Positions 1 to 5,792 of a stretch of 5,792 nt of DNA are shown piece by piece (the first letter of the stretch is position 1; every line of letters starts with the position of its first letter). The stretch spans positions 1 through 5,792 of the forward strand of contig CAJKFZ010000171.1 in NCBI GenBank assembly GCA_905199285.1. Direction: 5' to 3'. The notes beneath the pieces are model-generated. The model did no database searches. It was not told the DNA's origin and worked only from the letters and a program-made list of their open reading frames with translations. A program made the position numbers and the translations under genes. Source of the stretch: an uncultured Ruminococcus sp. (lineage in GTDB: Bacteria > Bacillota > Clostridia > Oscillospirales > Ruminococcaceae).

Positions 1-1
1 C

Positions 2-24
2 CATTATATCACTTATCTCCTTTT
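2..24 (-). promoter_or_regulatory. Ribosome binding site and ATG of the next operon gene (gene itself outside the window)
   Basis: On the minus strand AAAAGGAG (24-17) is followed by the TAA stop of the FrhB-like gene (15-13) and then an ATG at 4-2, 12 bases after GGAG. A GTG at 12-10 would give a closer start but meets TAA after one codon, so it is excluded. Only the start codon and one more base of this gene are visible, so its product cannot be named. The position suggests that the polysaccharide operon continues to the left. The 12-base spacing is longer than usual, which lowers confidence. Confidence 0.45.
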
Positions 25-1209
25 ATTTTTCCAAACACTTTTTCCAATTTTCTTTGCGATTTCATACACTCCTAATTTATGACTAAATTTTCTAATAAAA
101 CGTTCAAGTCTCACCTTAAATGTCATAGGAAAATACTTTTCAAAAAAATCTTTATCTGTCATTTCATTCATATCTTTGAAAAACGCTTCTCTTTTGGGAT
201 TCATCGGAACGGAATTTGTCATTTCCTTGATGCTGCTGCATATCTCGTCCGCCGAAACCTCAACACATTTGCACGTTCGGAAAATACCACTTACAGCATT
301 CTGTGCCTTTTGTGAATGTGCCAAAATGCAGGTTGCTCCTGCACTGTTGTCAAATATATCGTCAAACTTACGTGCATCCCAACAATCCCATATGGTGAAA
401 TCAGCATTTCGATACCTTTCTTTAAAATGGCATTGATAGCAGCTTGGTCTGTCTGATAAATTCGCAAAAAATGCTCTTAAATAATAGTCGCTTTCTACTC
501 CATTAACTATTTTTTTATTAAAACAAGTAAGTGTCATCTGAGAATATTGATATCCATATGGCTCTTTGTCTCTGAATTTCGCATCCAGCATTTTTTCATG
601 CTCCAGCAAGAATGTTTTATATTTTTCCCATACCAACGGTGATGGAACAGCGTGACAAACTACATCTATCAAAATCAAATTCTCATAATCTCGGCATAAA
701 AAAGAGCGTAATCCTTCTATTTGACAAGGAGTCCCACTAAAACAAACAAGTTTGCCCTTTGTGAGAAAATCCTTTACTTTTTTGAAAGAATCTATTGTAT
801 CACTTTGCACATACTTACTGTTTCGGAACTTTCTCAATTCATCTTTAGTTTCTGCATACGTATGTATAACTTTAAAATCAGCGTCAAACGCTGCTCCAAA
901 AACAACGCCATTTCTATCAATGACATATTCAGCAATCGCCGTAAACGCTCCGCCGGAAGTGCTTTCACGCAATACTCTCTCGTTTTTATTTTGAATAACA
1001 TAAGCTTTTTGTTCAAATGGAGTTGGCTTTTGTACACTTAATATAGGACAAACTTTCTCACATACTCCGCAATTAATGCACACACTTGCATCTGCAACCG
1101 GATATAAAAAGCCTTCATTATCTGCTTGCATCGTAATACATTGTTTTGGACACGCATTTGCACACGAACTACAACCACAGCATTTGGTCTTATCAGATAT
1201 ACGAATCAA
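13..1209 (-). CDS. FrhB-like iron-sulfur protein (coenzyme F420 hydrogenase/dehydrogenase beta-subunit family) of a polysaccharide cluster
   Basis: A 398-residue protein from the TTG at 1209. The N-terminus carries two ferredoxin-type [4Fe-4S] motifs, C10-x2-C13-x2-C16-x3-C20-P and C44-x2-C47-x2-C50-x3-C54-P. The FrhB-type fold follows: STSGGAF near 83-89, SKYVQS near 131-136, SGTPCQIEGLR near 158-168 with C162, VCHAVPSP near 184-191, a CxxC at 257/260, then ADFTIWDCW near 269-277. The C-terminus is very basic. Relatives bind flavin and FeS clusters and oxidise or reduce F420 or ferredoxin-linked substrates. Members in capsule clusters of non-methanogens have no established substrate and often sit beside pyruvyl transferases, as here. 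The protein is probably cytoplasmic, with a redox role in making or modifying the glycan (inference). The gene overlaps the end of the pyruvyl transferase gene by 17 bases, implying translational coupling. An ATG at 1230 is possible but less likely. Family call is strong, function unknown. Confidence 0.9.
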   Translation of the reverse strand: MIRISDKTKCCGCSSCANACPKQCITMQADNEGFLYPVADASVCINCGVCEKVCPILSVQKPTPFEQKAYVIQNKNERVLRESTSGGAFTAIAEYVIDRNGVVFGAAFDADFKVIHTYAETKDELRKFRNSKYVQSDTIDSFKKVKDFLTKGKLVCFSGTPCQIEGLRSFLCRDYENLILIDVVCHAVPSPLVWEKYKTFLLEHEKMLDAKFRDKEPYGYQYSQMTLTCFNKKIVNGVESDYYLRAFFANLSDRPSCYQCHFKERYRNADFTIWDCWDARKFDDIFDNSAGATCILAHSQKAQNAVSGIFRTCKCVEVSADEICSSIKEMTNSVPMNPKREAFFKDMNEMTDKDFFEKYFPMTFKVRLERFIRKFSHKLGVYEIAKKIGKSVWKNKRR

Positions 1210-2407
1210 GATCTGTACTCCTTTCATCATTCAAAGCTTGAATAAGGTAACCAAATGATTTTTCCCTCATTTGCTGAAGCCTTTCATGCACTTTATCAAA
1301 ATCTGTATGTATTGCAAGAACGTCATTGGTTTCTTCCGTTCCGCTCATTAGTCTGTCTTTTATTCCAGAAATATGAAACAATGTATCAATGCGGCTGTTT
1401 GTAGACGGTTTCGTTTTCTTTTCATAACGTCTGAATGTAAAAAAAGCTTTGCGATACAAAATAGAAAATACTGTGCAGTGAAAAGAATCAGTACAAATAT
1501 ATTCCGCATTTCGAATCAAATTTAAAAAATCAGCCGGATCGATTTCATAAGGCGTTTCATCAGCATAGCTTACATCACACTTGACATACTCATCCAAATG
1601 TGTAAGTGCAACAATTTTACATCCGGTAGCAGTTCTCAGTTTTTTTGCGAACTTTCTGTGCGGAGGATTGTTTCCCAAAAAATAGCAGAAAATATATGAT
1701 TCTTTTACAATACGCTTCTTCTGCTGAATAGACATCCAGTCATCTCCGGTAAACAGCAGAGTAGGATCACAAACAAGAGGAACATTTCGGGTTGAAAGCT
1801 GCTGAATCAACTTTTGCCCTGATTCTTCACGCACACTGAGATGTTTGATATTGTTCAGAAACTTCTTTGCTTTTTCTGCAATATCTTTTGGAAGAGAAGA
1901 TTGCCCGAAGCTCGTGGAATATGCAATAGAATTTACATTTTTCGGCACAAAAGTAAGCGTATAGTAATCAGCGGCAATATTGGCAGGAAGCCACAGTTGA
2001 TCGCTGCCAACGACAACAGCAGAATATTTCGTTTCACATTTTGCAGATAAGTCTGCTTTAGAAGAATATTTTTCAGAAAGTTTAAAATGTTTACGGCTAA
2101 ACGTATCAAACTTTTTGTTTCTAAGTGCTGAAAGTTTAGCATAGTCATTCTTGAGAAATTTCTTTCTCAGTACATTTTTTGCCATACCTACTTTAGAAAG
2201 CAGAATGTCAGATGTAAGCGATGCCTTTATAAAATACCGTATTTTCGCCTTTTTTATTTCATCGTTAAAACCAGAAATCTTAATCGTTTCGTTTTCATAT
2301 CCAAGCTTATCCAATGCCATTTGCGTTGCTAACGCTTGCAGCATACTTCCATAATTATGATGAAAATAGCAAGATACTATTCCTACTTTTTTATTTTTTT
2401 CTCCCAT
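1193..2407 (-). CDS. Polysaccharide pyruvyl transferase family protein
   Basis: A 404-residue protein with the usual motifs of the family: VGIVSCYFHHNYGSMLQA near 8-25, VVVGSDQLWLP near 131-141, ADYYTLTFVP near 146-155, IAYSTSFG near 161-168, LSVREESG near 190-197, VCDPTLLF near 212-219, and CTDSFHCTVFSILYRKAF near 305-322. Well-studied members (such as CsaB and WcaK types) move pyruvate from phosphoenolpyruvate onto a sugar as a ketal, giving the polymer a negative charge. Many members in capsule clusters are untested, so the acceptor cannot be named. No signal peptide or membrane segment is seen; it should act in the cytoplasm on lipid-linked or nucleotide-linked sugars. The start at 2407 is chosen because GAGG (2419-2416) lies eight bases ahead of it. 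A longer reading from 2431 would overlap the glycosyltransferase and has no better site. The start lies ten bases after the glycosyltransferase stop. Confidence 0.92.
   Translation of the reverse strand: MGEKNKKVGIVSCYFHHNYGSMLQALATQMALDKLGYENETIKISGFNDEIKKAKIRYFIKASLTSDILLSKVGMAKNVLRKKFLKNDYAKLSALRNKKFDTFSRKHFKLSEKYSSKADLSAKCETKYSAVVVGSDQLWLPANIAADYYTLTFVPKNVNSIAYSTSFGQSSLPKDIAEKAKKFLNNIKHLSVREESGQKLIQQLSTRNVPLVCDPTLLFTGDDWMSIQQKKRIVKESYIFCYFLGNNPPHRKFAKKLRTATGCKIVALTHLDEYVKCDVSYADETPYEIDPADFLNLIRNAEYICTDSFHCTVFSILYRKAFFTFRRYEKKTKPSTNSRIDTLFHISGIKDRLMSGTEETNDVLAIHTDFDKVHERLQQMREKSFGYLIQALNDERSTDLDSYI
1207..1224 (-). promoter_or_regulatory. Ribosome binding site that selects a TTG start for the FrhB-like gene
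   Basis: AAAGGAG (1224-1218) lies eight bases before a TTG at 1209-1207. Starting there gives the N-terminus MIRISDKTKCCGC, which puts the first cysteine cluster at residue 10 as is usual for this family. The two upstream ATG codons (1230-1225) would place the ribosome binding site inside the coding sequence. The site itself lies in the last codons of the pyruvyl transferase gene. Confidence 0.7.
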
Positions 2408-2417
2408 TGTTCTTACC

Positions 2418-3527
2418 TCATCGCAAACCACAGTAAAAATTGCATAAACGCTTCGCTTCGTTTTGAATACTGAATCCTGCTTGTATCATATCACCACTTG
2501 TATCACAACGAACATAGCCATCAGCTGATCGAATCACCATATCTGCCCATTTATAGGCAGAATTATCATAGCTCATAAAGTAAGTGGAATCCAGTATTTT
2601 GGTTTCGCTTGTGATTTTATTTGTCATGATACATGATACACCGTTTGTCTGGGCTTCCACACCAACGACCGGCAGCCCTTCATATCTTGACGGCAGCAAA
2701 AACACATCAAACGCCTGATAAAGTCTATATGCGTCCTGTCTAACGCCCAAAAAGCGAACTGCCGAATCCAAATGCAGGCGATGTACCTTTTGCTTTATAT
2801 CTTCCATAAGCGGTCCTTCACCAACAAGCAAAAGCACGCTGTTTCTGTTTCGTTTATATACTTGCAGAAAAATATCAATCAGGAAATCGTGATTTTTCTG
2901 ATAAACAAATCGTCCGATATGCCCAATCACAAATTTGTTCTGTATGCCCAACTCTTCACGAACTTCCGCACGCATCTGTGGATTGAATCGGAACTTATCT
3001 ACATCTATAGCGTTGCGTATTACCCTATATTGCCTATTATTACCAATATTTTTACCGAAGAGCCATTTTCCTGCATAATCAGAACAAGTAAAATAATGAG
3101 TTGCAAACATTTTAGCGAAAGGACGCAGCATATATTTCATTACATTCTTTTTTGTTTCACCTTTACAAGCAGTATTATGTCCATGGCATATTCTTACAGG
3201 CACACCACATTTTTCAGCAACCGCAAGCGAAAATACACTCATGGTCGTTAATTGTGCATGGACGATTTTATATTGATTTTCTGAAAATGTTCTTTTTAAA
3301 TCTCGCATATTTGCAATAATATTCTGATAAGGTGCAATACGGATTACTTTTCCTCCAAGTGAAAGAATTTCTGGTTCTTGCGGACATGAACTATCATCAT
3401 CAACAATAAAATCAAACTGTATTTTGGTTCTGTCTATATGGCGATAATAATTCATCACGACAGATTCAACTCCACCGTTTTCCATTTTTCCCATTATCTG
3501 AGCAACACGAATCGGATATTCTGTCAT
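2418..3527 (-). CDS. Glycosyltransferase, GT4 family (GT-B fold), EpsF-like
   Basis: A 369-residue protein of normal length for the family. The N-terminal half has the nucleotide-fold glycine region MENGGVESVVMNYYRHID (about 15-32) and HGHN at 115-118. The C-terminal half has IGHIGRFVYQKNHDFLI (about 201-217, with the conserved Arg206 and Lys211), LLLVGEGPL near 232-240, VRFLGV near 257-262, and PSRYEGLPVVGVEA with the E-x7-E pair Glu283/Glu291 that contacts the donor nucleotide sugar. Retaining GT4 enzymes of this type add one sugar to a lipid-linked oligosaccharide on the cytoplasmic face of the membrane. Donor and linkage cannot be read from the sequence. The ATG overlaps the stop of the sugar-phosphate transferase gene in an ATGA, with GAGGGG just upstream, so translation is probably coupled. 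EpsF is the closest named type I recognise, but orthology is not shown. Confidence 0.93.
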   Translation of the reverse strand: MTEYPIRVAQIMGKMENGGVESVVMNYYRHIDRTKIQFDFIVDDDSSCPQEPEILSLGGKVIRIAPYQNIIANMRDLKRTFSENQYKIVHAQLTTMSVFSLAVAEKCGVPVRICHGHNTACKGETKKNVMKYMLRPFAKMFATHYFTCSDYAGKWLFGKNIGNNRQYRVIRNAIDVDKFRFNPQMRAEVREELGIQNKFVIGHIGRFVYQKNHDFLIDIFLQVYKRNRNSVLLLVGEGPLMEDIKQKVHRLHLDSAVRFLGVRQDAYRLYQAFDVFLLPSRYEGLPVVGVEAQTNGVSCIMTNKITSETKILDSTYFMSYDNSAYKWADMVIRSADGYVRCDTSGDMIQAGFSIQNEAKRLCNFYCGLR

Positions 3528-4252
3528 TTTGCCCCTCTTTTCTTAATAACCGCTTCCACAGTCTTAAAAATAATCTTCAAGTCCATCCAAGCGGACTTAT
3601 TTTCCACGTAATACAACTCCATATTCTGCCGTTCATGATTGTTATATTCAACGTTATTACGTGCATAAGCTTGCCAGTAACCAGTCAAGCCGGGTTTTAC
3701 TGATAGGAATTTTATTTCTTCATACTCTGTGTAATTCTCTGCAAGCTCCTCTCGCAAAATTGGTCTTGGTCCAACTACAGACATATTGCCTAAAATACAA
3801 ATGTTATAAATGATCTGTGGCAGCTCATCAATAGACATCTGACGGATTCTTGCTCCAAAACACTTTTGCCCATCGCCGGATTTTTTGTATCCAATTAAAC
3901 GTGGATCGTCATTCAGCTTATATTCTCTTTTATACTCCTCAATTTGTCCGGGAGTGAGATAATTTTCAAGTTGATCCGCATTTTTCTTCATAGATCTGAA
4001 TTTTAAAATTTTCAGAGTTTTTCCGCCCTTTCCAACACGTTCCTGAAGATAGAACGGATTTCCTGGATCTTTGAAAAAGATAACTAATGCAATTACTAAT
4101 ACTGGAGCAATTATTATTATACTTACAATAAATGATGACACGAAATCAAACACCCGTTTTACCAAAAGATATAGTACGCCAGTTTTTTTTAAACTTATTG
4201 AATTTGTATGCGTATATATGGTTTGTTCCTGTATTTTTTCTTCTAATTTCAT
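3524..4252 (-). CDS. Initiating sugar-phosphate transferase (undecaprenyl-phosphate sugar phosphotransferase)
   Basis: A 242-residue short-form enzyme lacking the extra N-terminal membrane domain of WbaP/CpsE-type proteins, so it resembles PglC/EpsL-size members. Visible elements in order: KRVFDF at 32-37, one hydrophobic segment at about 38-60 broken by Pro50 (a re-entrant helix in PglC-like enzymes), ERVGKGGK with KILKFRSM at about 71-88, IDELPQIIYN at 141-150 containing the Asp-Glu pair (D142, E143) that is essential in the family, SVVGPRP at 158-164, and VKPGLTGYWQ at 185-194. It moves a sugar phosphate from a nucleotide sugar to undecaprenyl phosphate, the first committed step of repeat-unit assembly. 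Which sugar is unclear. I chose ATG 4252, preceded by AGGA at nine bases; an upstream in-frame TTG at 4282 has no clear ribosome binding site. It follows the small cysteine-rich gene by 16 bases and overlaps the glycosyltransferase gene by four. Confidence 0.94.
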   Translation of the reverse strand: MKLEEKIQEQTIYTHTNSISLKKTGVLYLLVKRVFDFVSSFIVSIIIIAPVLVIALVIFFKDPGNPFYLQERVGKGGKTLKILKFRSMKKNADQLENYLTPGQIEEYKREYKLNDDPRLIGYKKSGDGQKCFGARIRQMSIDELPQIIYNICILGNMSVVGPRPILREELAENYTEYEEIKFLSVKPGLTGYWQAYARNNVEYNNHERQNMELYYVENKSAWMDLKIIFKTVEAVIKKRGAK

Positions 4253-4268
4253 ACCAATATTTCCTATC

Positions 4269-4484
4269 TCAAATTTTCCCAAGATTCATAGATATAAAGC
4301 ACTCCTCACAAAGCTGTCCGCAACATTCAACATAATATTTTCTATTGTGAATGTGCATCCGCCTATTCATACCGGTTTTCTTGCCGCAAGTCACACATCT
4401 TTCATCTTCTTCCGGTACAATATATATGTTGCATCTGCAATGCTGCTCTTTTATTTCTGATTTTTTCTTTCGAGCAAAAAGCAT
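4269..4484 (-). CDS. Small cysteine-rich protein, probable metal-binding (zinc-ribbon-like), function unknown
   Basis: A 71-residue protein I do not recognise. A basic start (RKKK at 5-8) is followed by eight cysteines in two groups: C16-x-C18 with C30-x2-C33-G, and C54-C55 with C59-x2-C62. There are histidines at 15, 44 and 46. The spacing fits one or two structural zinc sites, possibly a zinc ribbon; this is inference from pattern only. No signal peptide or membrane helix is seen. GGAGGG (4499-4494) lies nine bases before ATG 4484, a strong site that favours this start over ATG 4505. The stop lies 16 bases before the sugar-phosphate transferase start, so this is probably the first gene of the operon. 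A regulatory or scaffold role for the enzymes is possible but unproven. The good ribosome site, ordered cysteine pairs and operon spacing argue against a chance reading frame. Confidence 0.68.
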   Translation of the reverse strand: MLFARKKKSEIKEQHCRCNIYIVPEEDERCVTCGKKTGMNRRMHIHNRKYYVECCGQLCEECFISMNLGKI

Positions 4485-4499
4485 ACTTTTATTCCCTCC
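4482..4499 (-). promoter_or_regulatory. Ribosome binding site of the small cysteine-rich gene
   Basis: GGAGGG at 4499-4494 is followed by AATAAAAGT and ATG at 4484. The match to the anti-Shine-Dalgarno sequence is close and the spacing is normal. It is among the best translation signals in the window and decides the start against the upstream in-frame ATG at 4505, which would include the site inside the coding sequence. Confidence 0.65.
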
Positions 4500-4529
4500 G
4501 AACATCTGTTATGCAATAAATTCCATATC

Positions 4530-4576
4530 AATCAGAGCATTTCAACTTTAGAACAATCAGTTGCGAATTAAATCAG
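4530..4576. repeat. Short direct repeats AATCAG (three copies) in the intergenic region
   Basis: AATCAG occurs at 4530-4535, 4555-4560 and 4571-4576, with start-to-start spacings of 25 and 16 bases. ACATCTGT also occurs twice, at 4502-4509 and 4583-4590. Short words like these can arise by chance in AT-rich DNA, and the spacing is not regular. They are recorded because they sit between a recombinase gene and the operon it may control, where binding sites would be expected. Confidence 0.25.
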
Positions 4577-4611
4577 GGTTTCACATCTGTATTTACCTGT
4601 TCGTAATTGGC

Positions 4612-4639
4612 ATAATATAAGTCAGAGAGTCTATGTAAT
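4612..4639 (-). promoter_or_regulatory. Candidate sigma-A-type promoter of the polysaccharide operon
   Basis: On the minus strand ATTACA (4639-4634, four of six matches to TTGACA) is followed after 16 bases by TATTAT (4617-4612, five of six matches to TATAAT). Transcription would begin near 4605 and leave about 120 bases of leader before the small cysteine-rich gene. The same AT-rich stretch also fits a promoter on the plus strand: TTTACC (4592-4597), 18 bases, TATAAG (4616-4621). Both are weak matches in AT-rich DNA, so the direction is not secure. Confidence 0.3.
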
Positions 4640-4723
4640 CTAATCGGCTTTCGCAAAATTACAAATTTCAAAACAATCTTCCAAAACACCGTATCTACGC
4701 ACTATTCTGTTTTCAAGGTACTG

Positions 4724-4738
4724 ATTCTGACACAGAAT
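4724..4738. repeat. 15-base palindrome just after the recombinase stop codon
   Basis: ATTCTG-ACA-CAGAAT is a perfect six-base inverted repeat with a three-base centre, five bases past the recombinase stop. A further ATTCTGT lies at 4704-4710 and can pair with ACAGAAT at 4732-4738. It could be a protein-binding site, for instance a recombinase site or an operator. It is not a convincing terminator because the stem is short and AT-rich and no T tract follows on either strand. Confidence 0.4.
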
Positions 4739-4742
4739 GACA

Positions 4743-5792
4743 CTACATTCGAGCAGATAAACTGTTCATCATCCGCCGTTCGTATTGTCGGTTTGGATGA
4801 ACATATCTGTCAAGCGTAAGAGCAATTGTACTGTGTCCGAGGACAATAGATAACGTTTTAGCATCAAATCCATTTTCCACACAGTTGGTGGCAAAGGTAT
4901 GACGGAGCTGATGATAGTTGGAGTTTTCTACATTGGCGGTTTCAAGCAATTTCTTGTAGCGATACTGCATAGTTCTCGGTTCTACAAGCTTTTCATTCCC
5001 GGAAAGGACATAATCATCATCATTTCCCCTGAATTTCGCCAGATACGGAATAAGGCAATCGGGAATGGCGATACAGCGCTTAGAATGGGAACTTTTCGGT
5101 TCAGTAATGACAAGCTTCGTTTTACGATTTCCGTTCTGCTTACAGATGCGCTGCACAGTACGGTGTACATAGAGAAGCTTGCGCTTGATATCAATATCTC
5201 CCCATGTCAAGCCGCAAAGCTCGCCAATACGAAGTCCTATGAAAAGCGATAACAGCACACCAAGTCCGGTAAGATCAATGTGTTTTTTCACATAGCTGAC
5301 TAACTTCTTTTGCTGTTCATCATCCATTTTATCAGTCTTTTTCTTCTCTGCTTTAGGAAGAGATACGTTTTTGAGTGACAGCCTAAAGCCGTATTCTTCC
5401 TGAGAATAGGTCAAAAGAGCTTTGAACACGGTGAGAAGATCACGTACATAACCTGCGGACAGACCGCTGTCCATTTTATCCTTGATAAAAGCGTTGATTT
5501 TCGCCGAATTAATCGAAATGCAGAGCATATCGCCAAAAACAGGCAGAATATGCTTGTCGAACTTCATCTTATAATTTGCATAGGTGGATTCCTTCACACG
5601 GTTCACAATTGCATTGAGCCATTCCGTGTAGACCTCATGAACTGTGATTTGCCGACCGGACAGATACAGACTCTCAATTTCATGGGCTATGCGCAGTTTC
5701 TGTTCAGCTTCATCATAGGTTTTACCGTAAACATACTGATAAACAGGCTTGCCGTTAGTTTCATGGTCTACGATGAAACGCCCCATATAACG
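4743..5792 (-). CDS. Tyrosine recombinase/integrase, N-terminus beyond the right edge (partial)
   Basis: At least 347 residues are visible from an internal Met (5786), and the frame stays open to the edge (Arg-Tyr precede it). The visible start, MGRFIVDHETNGKPVYQYVYGKT, looks like the middle of an AP2-like arm-type DNA-binding domain, so the true start probably lies outside the window. Numbering from that Met: arm domain to about 35, SAM-like core-binding domain about 47-135, catalytic domain about 155-340. All catalytic residues are present: Arg186 in GLRIGEL, Lys231 in EPKSSHSKR, His292 and Arg295 in HQLRH, His318 in LGHST, and Tyr328 in DRYVH. The enzyme should cut and rejoin DNA through a 3'-phosphotyrosine link. 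It resembles integrases of Firmicutes conjugative or phage-like elements. It points the same way as the polysaccharide operon and ends 258 bases before its first gene. It could move an element or invert nearby DNA; the sequence does not decide. Confidence 0.95.
   Translation of the reverse strand, partial: RYMGRFIVDHETNGKPVYQYVYGKTYDEAEQKLRIAHEIESLYLSGRQITVHEVYTEWLNAIVNRVKESTYANYKMKFDKHILPVFGDMLCISINSAKINAFIKDKMDSGLSAGYVRDLLTVFKALLTYSQEEYGFRLSLKNVSLPKAEKKKTDKMDDEQQKKLVSYVKKHIDLTGLGVLLSLFIGLRIGELCGLTWGDIDIKRKLLYVHRTVQRICKQNGNRKTKLVITEPKSSHSKRCIAIPDCLIPYLAKFRGNDDDYVLSGNEKLVEPRTMQYRYKKLLETANVENSNYHQLRHTFATNCVENGFDAKTLSIVLGHSTIALTLDRYVHPNRQYERRMMNSLSARM

Noticed and set aside
2772..3251. A 159-residue plus-strand open frame opposite the glycosyltransferase gene
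   Set aside because: It is wholly antisense to a well-supported GT4 gene, shows no recognisable domain, and its composition is that of an out-of-frame reading.
4253..4282. TTG at 4282 as the start of the sugar-phosphate transferase
   Set aside because: No ribosome site precedes it and it would overlap the cysteine-rich gene; ATG 4252 has AGGA at suitable spacing and leaves a complete enzyme.
4071..4460. A 129-residue plus-strand open frame opposite the sugar-phosphate transferase start and the small cysteine-rich gene
   Set aside because: Its hydrophobic runs mirror the membrane segment of the opposite gene; no ribosome site and no plausible promoter partner were seen. The minus-strand genes have both motifs and ribosome sites.
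4715..4742. Rho-independent terminator after the recombinase
   Set aside because: The palindrome there has an AT-rich six-base stem and no following run of T on the minus strand, so read-through into the operon cannot be excluded but termination is not supported.
4485..4742. A long perfect inverted repeat marking an invertible promoter
   Set aside because: I compared the gap with its reverse complement by eye and found no inverted repeat between separate sites longer than about seven bases. If an invertible switch exists, its repeats are short or lie outside the window.
4899..5252. A plus-strand open frame inside the recombinase gene
   Set aside because: It lies antisense to the catalytic domain of the recombinase, whose motifs are intact, so it is a shadow frame.
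1..5792. CRISPR array, tRNA or rRNA genes, insertion sequence ends
   Set aside because: No regularly spaced long repeats, no cloverleaf-like segment and no terminal inverted repeats with a transposase were seen.

Overview
All genes in this window lie on the minus strand and read from right to left. They form one end of a surface-polysaccharide (capsule/exopolysaccharide) gene cluster that sits just downstream of a tyrosine-recombinase gene. The AT-rich DNA, strong GGAG-type ribosome binding sites, one TTG start, tight gene spacing and protein style suggest a low-GC Gram-positive of the Clostridia, probably a gut-type Ruminococcaceae or Lachnospiraceae relative. That placement is inference; there is no rRNA or other marker here.

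Layout in the direction of transcription: (1) 5792-4743, a tyrosine recombinase/integrase open to the right edge, with its catalytic residues intact. (2) 4742-4485, a 258-base non-coding gap with a weak sigma-A-like promoter, a 15-base palindrome and several short repeats. No intrinsic terminator is visible in it. (3) 4484-4269, a 71-residue protein of unknown function with eight cysteines. (4) 4252-3524, a sugar-phosphate transferase that would start glycan assembly on the lipid carrier. (5) 3527-2418, a GT4-type glycosyltransferase. (6) 2407-1193, a polysaccharide pyruvyl transferase family protein. (7) 1209-13, an FrhB-like protein with two [4Fe-4S] motifs. (8) A ribosome binding site and ATG at the left edge show that another gene follows.

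Genes 3 to 7 are 16 bases apart or less, or overlap, so they are probably one operon with translational coupling. In the inferred pathway the sugar-phosphate transferase loads the first sugar on undecaprenyl phosphate, the GT4 enzyme adds a later sugar, and the pyruvyl transferase family protein decorates the repeat unit. The FrhB-like protein adds a redox step whose substrate is unknown. Flippase, polymerase and chain-length genes are not in the window and would be expected to the left.

The least explained part is the junction at about 4270-4745. An intact recombinase sits directly ahead of, and in the same orientation as, the operon, separated by a repeat-bearing promoter region and followed by a cysteine-rich small protein. 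Recombinase-controlled phase variation of the glycan is a reasonable hypothesis. I found no long inverted repeat that would prove it.
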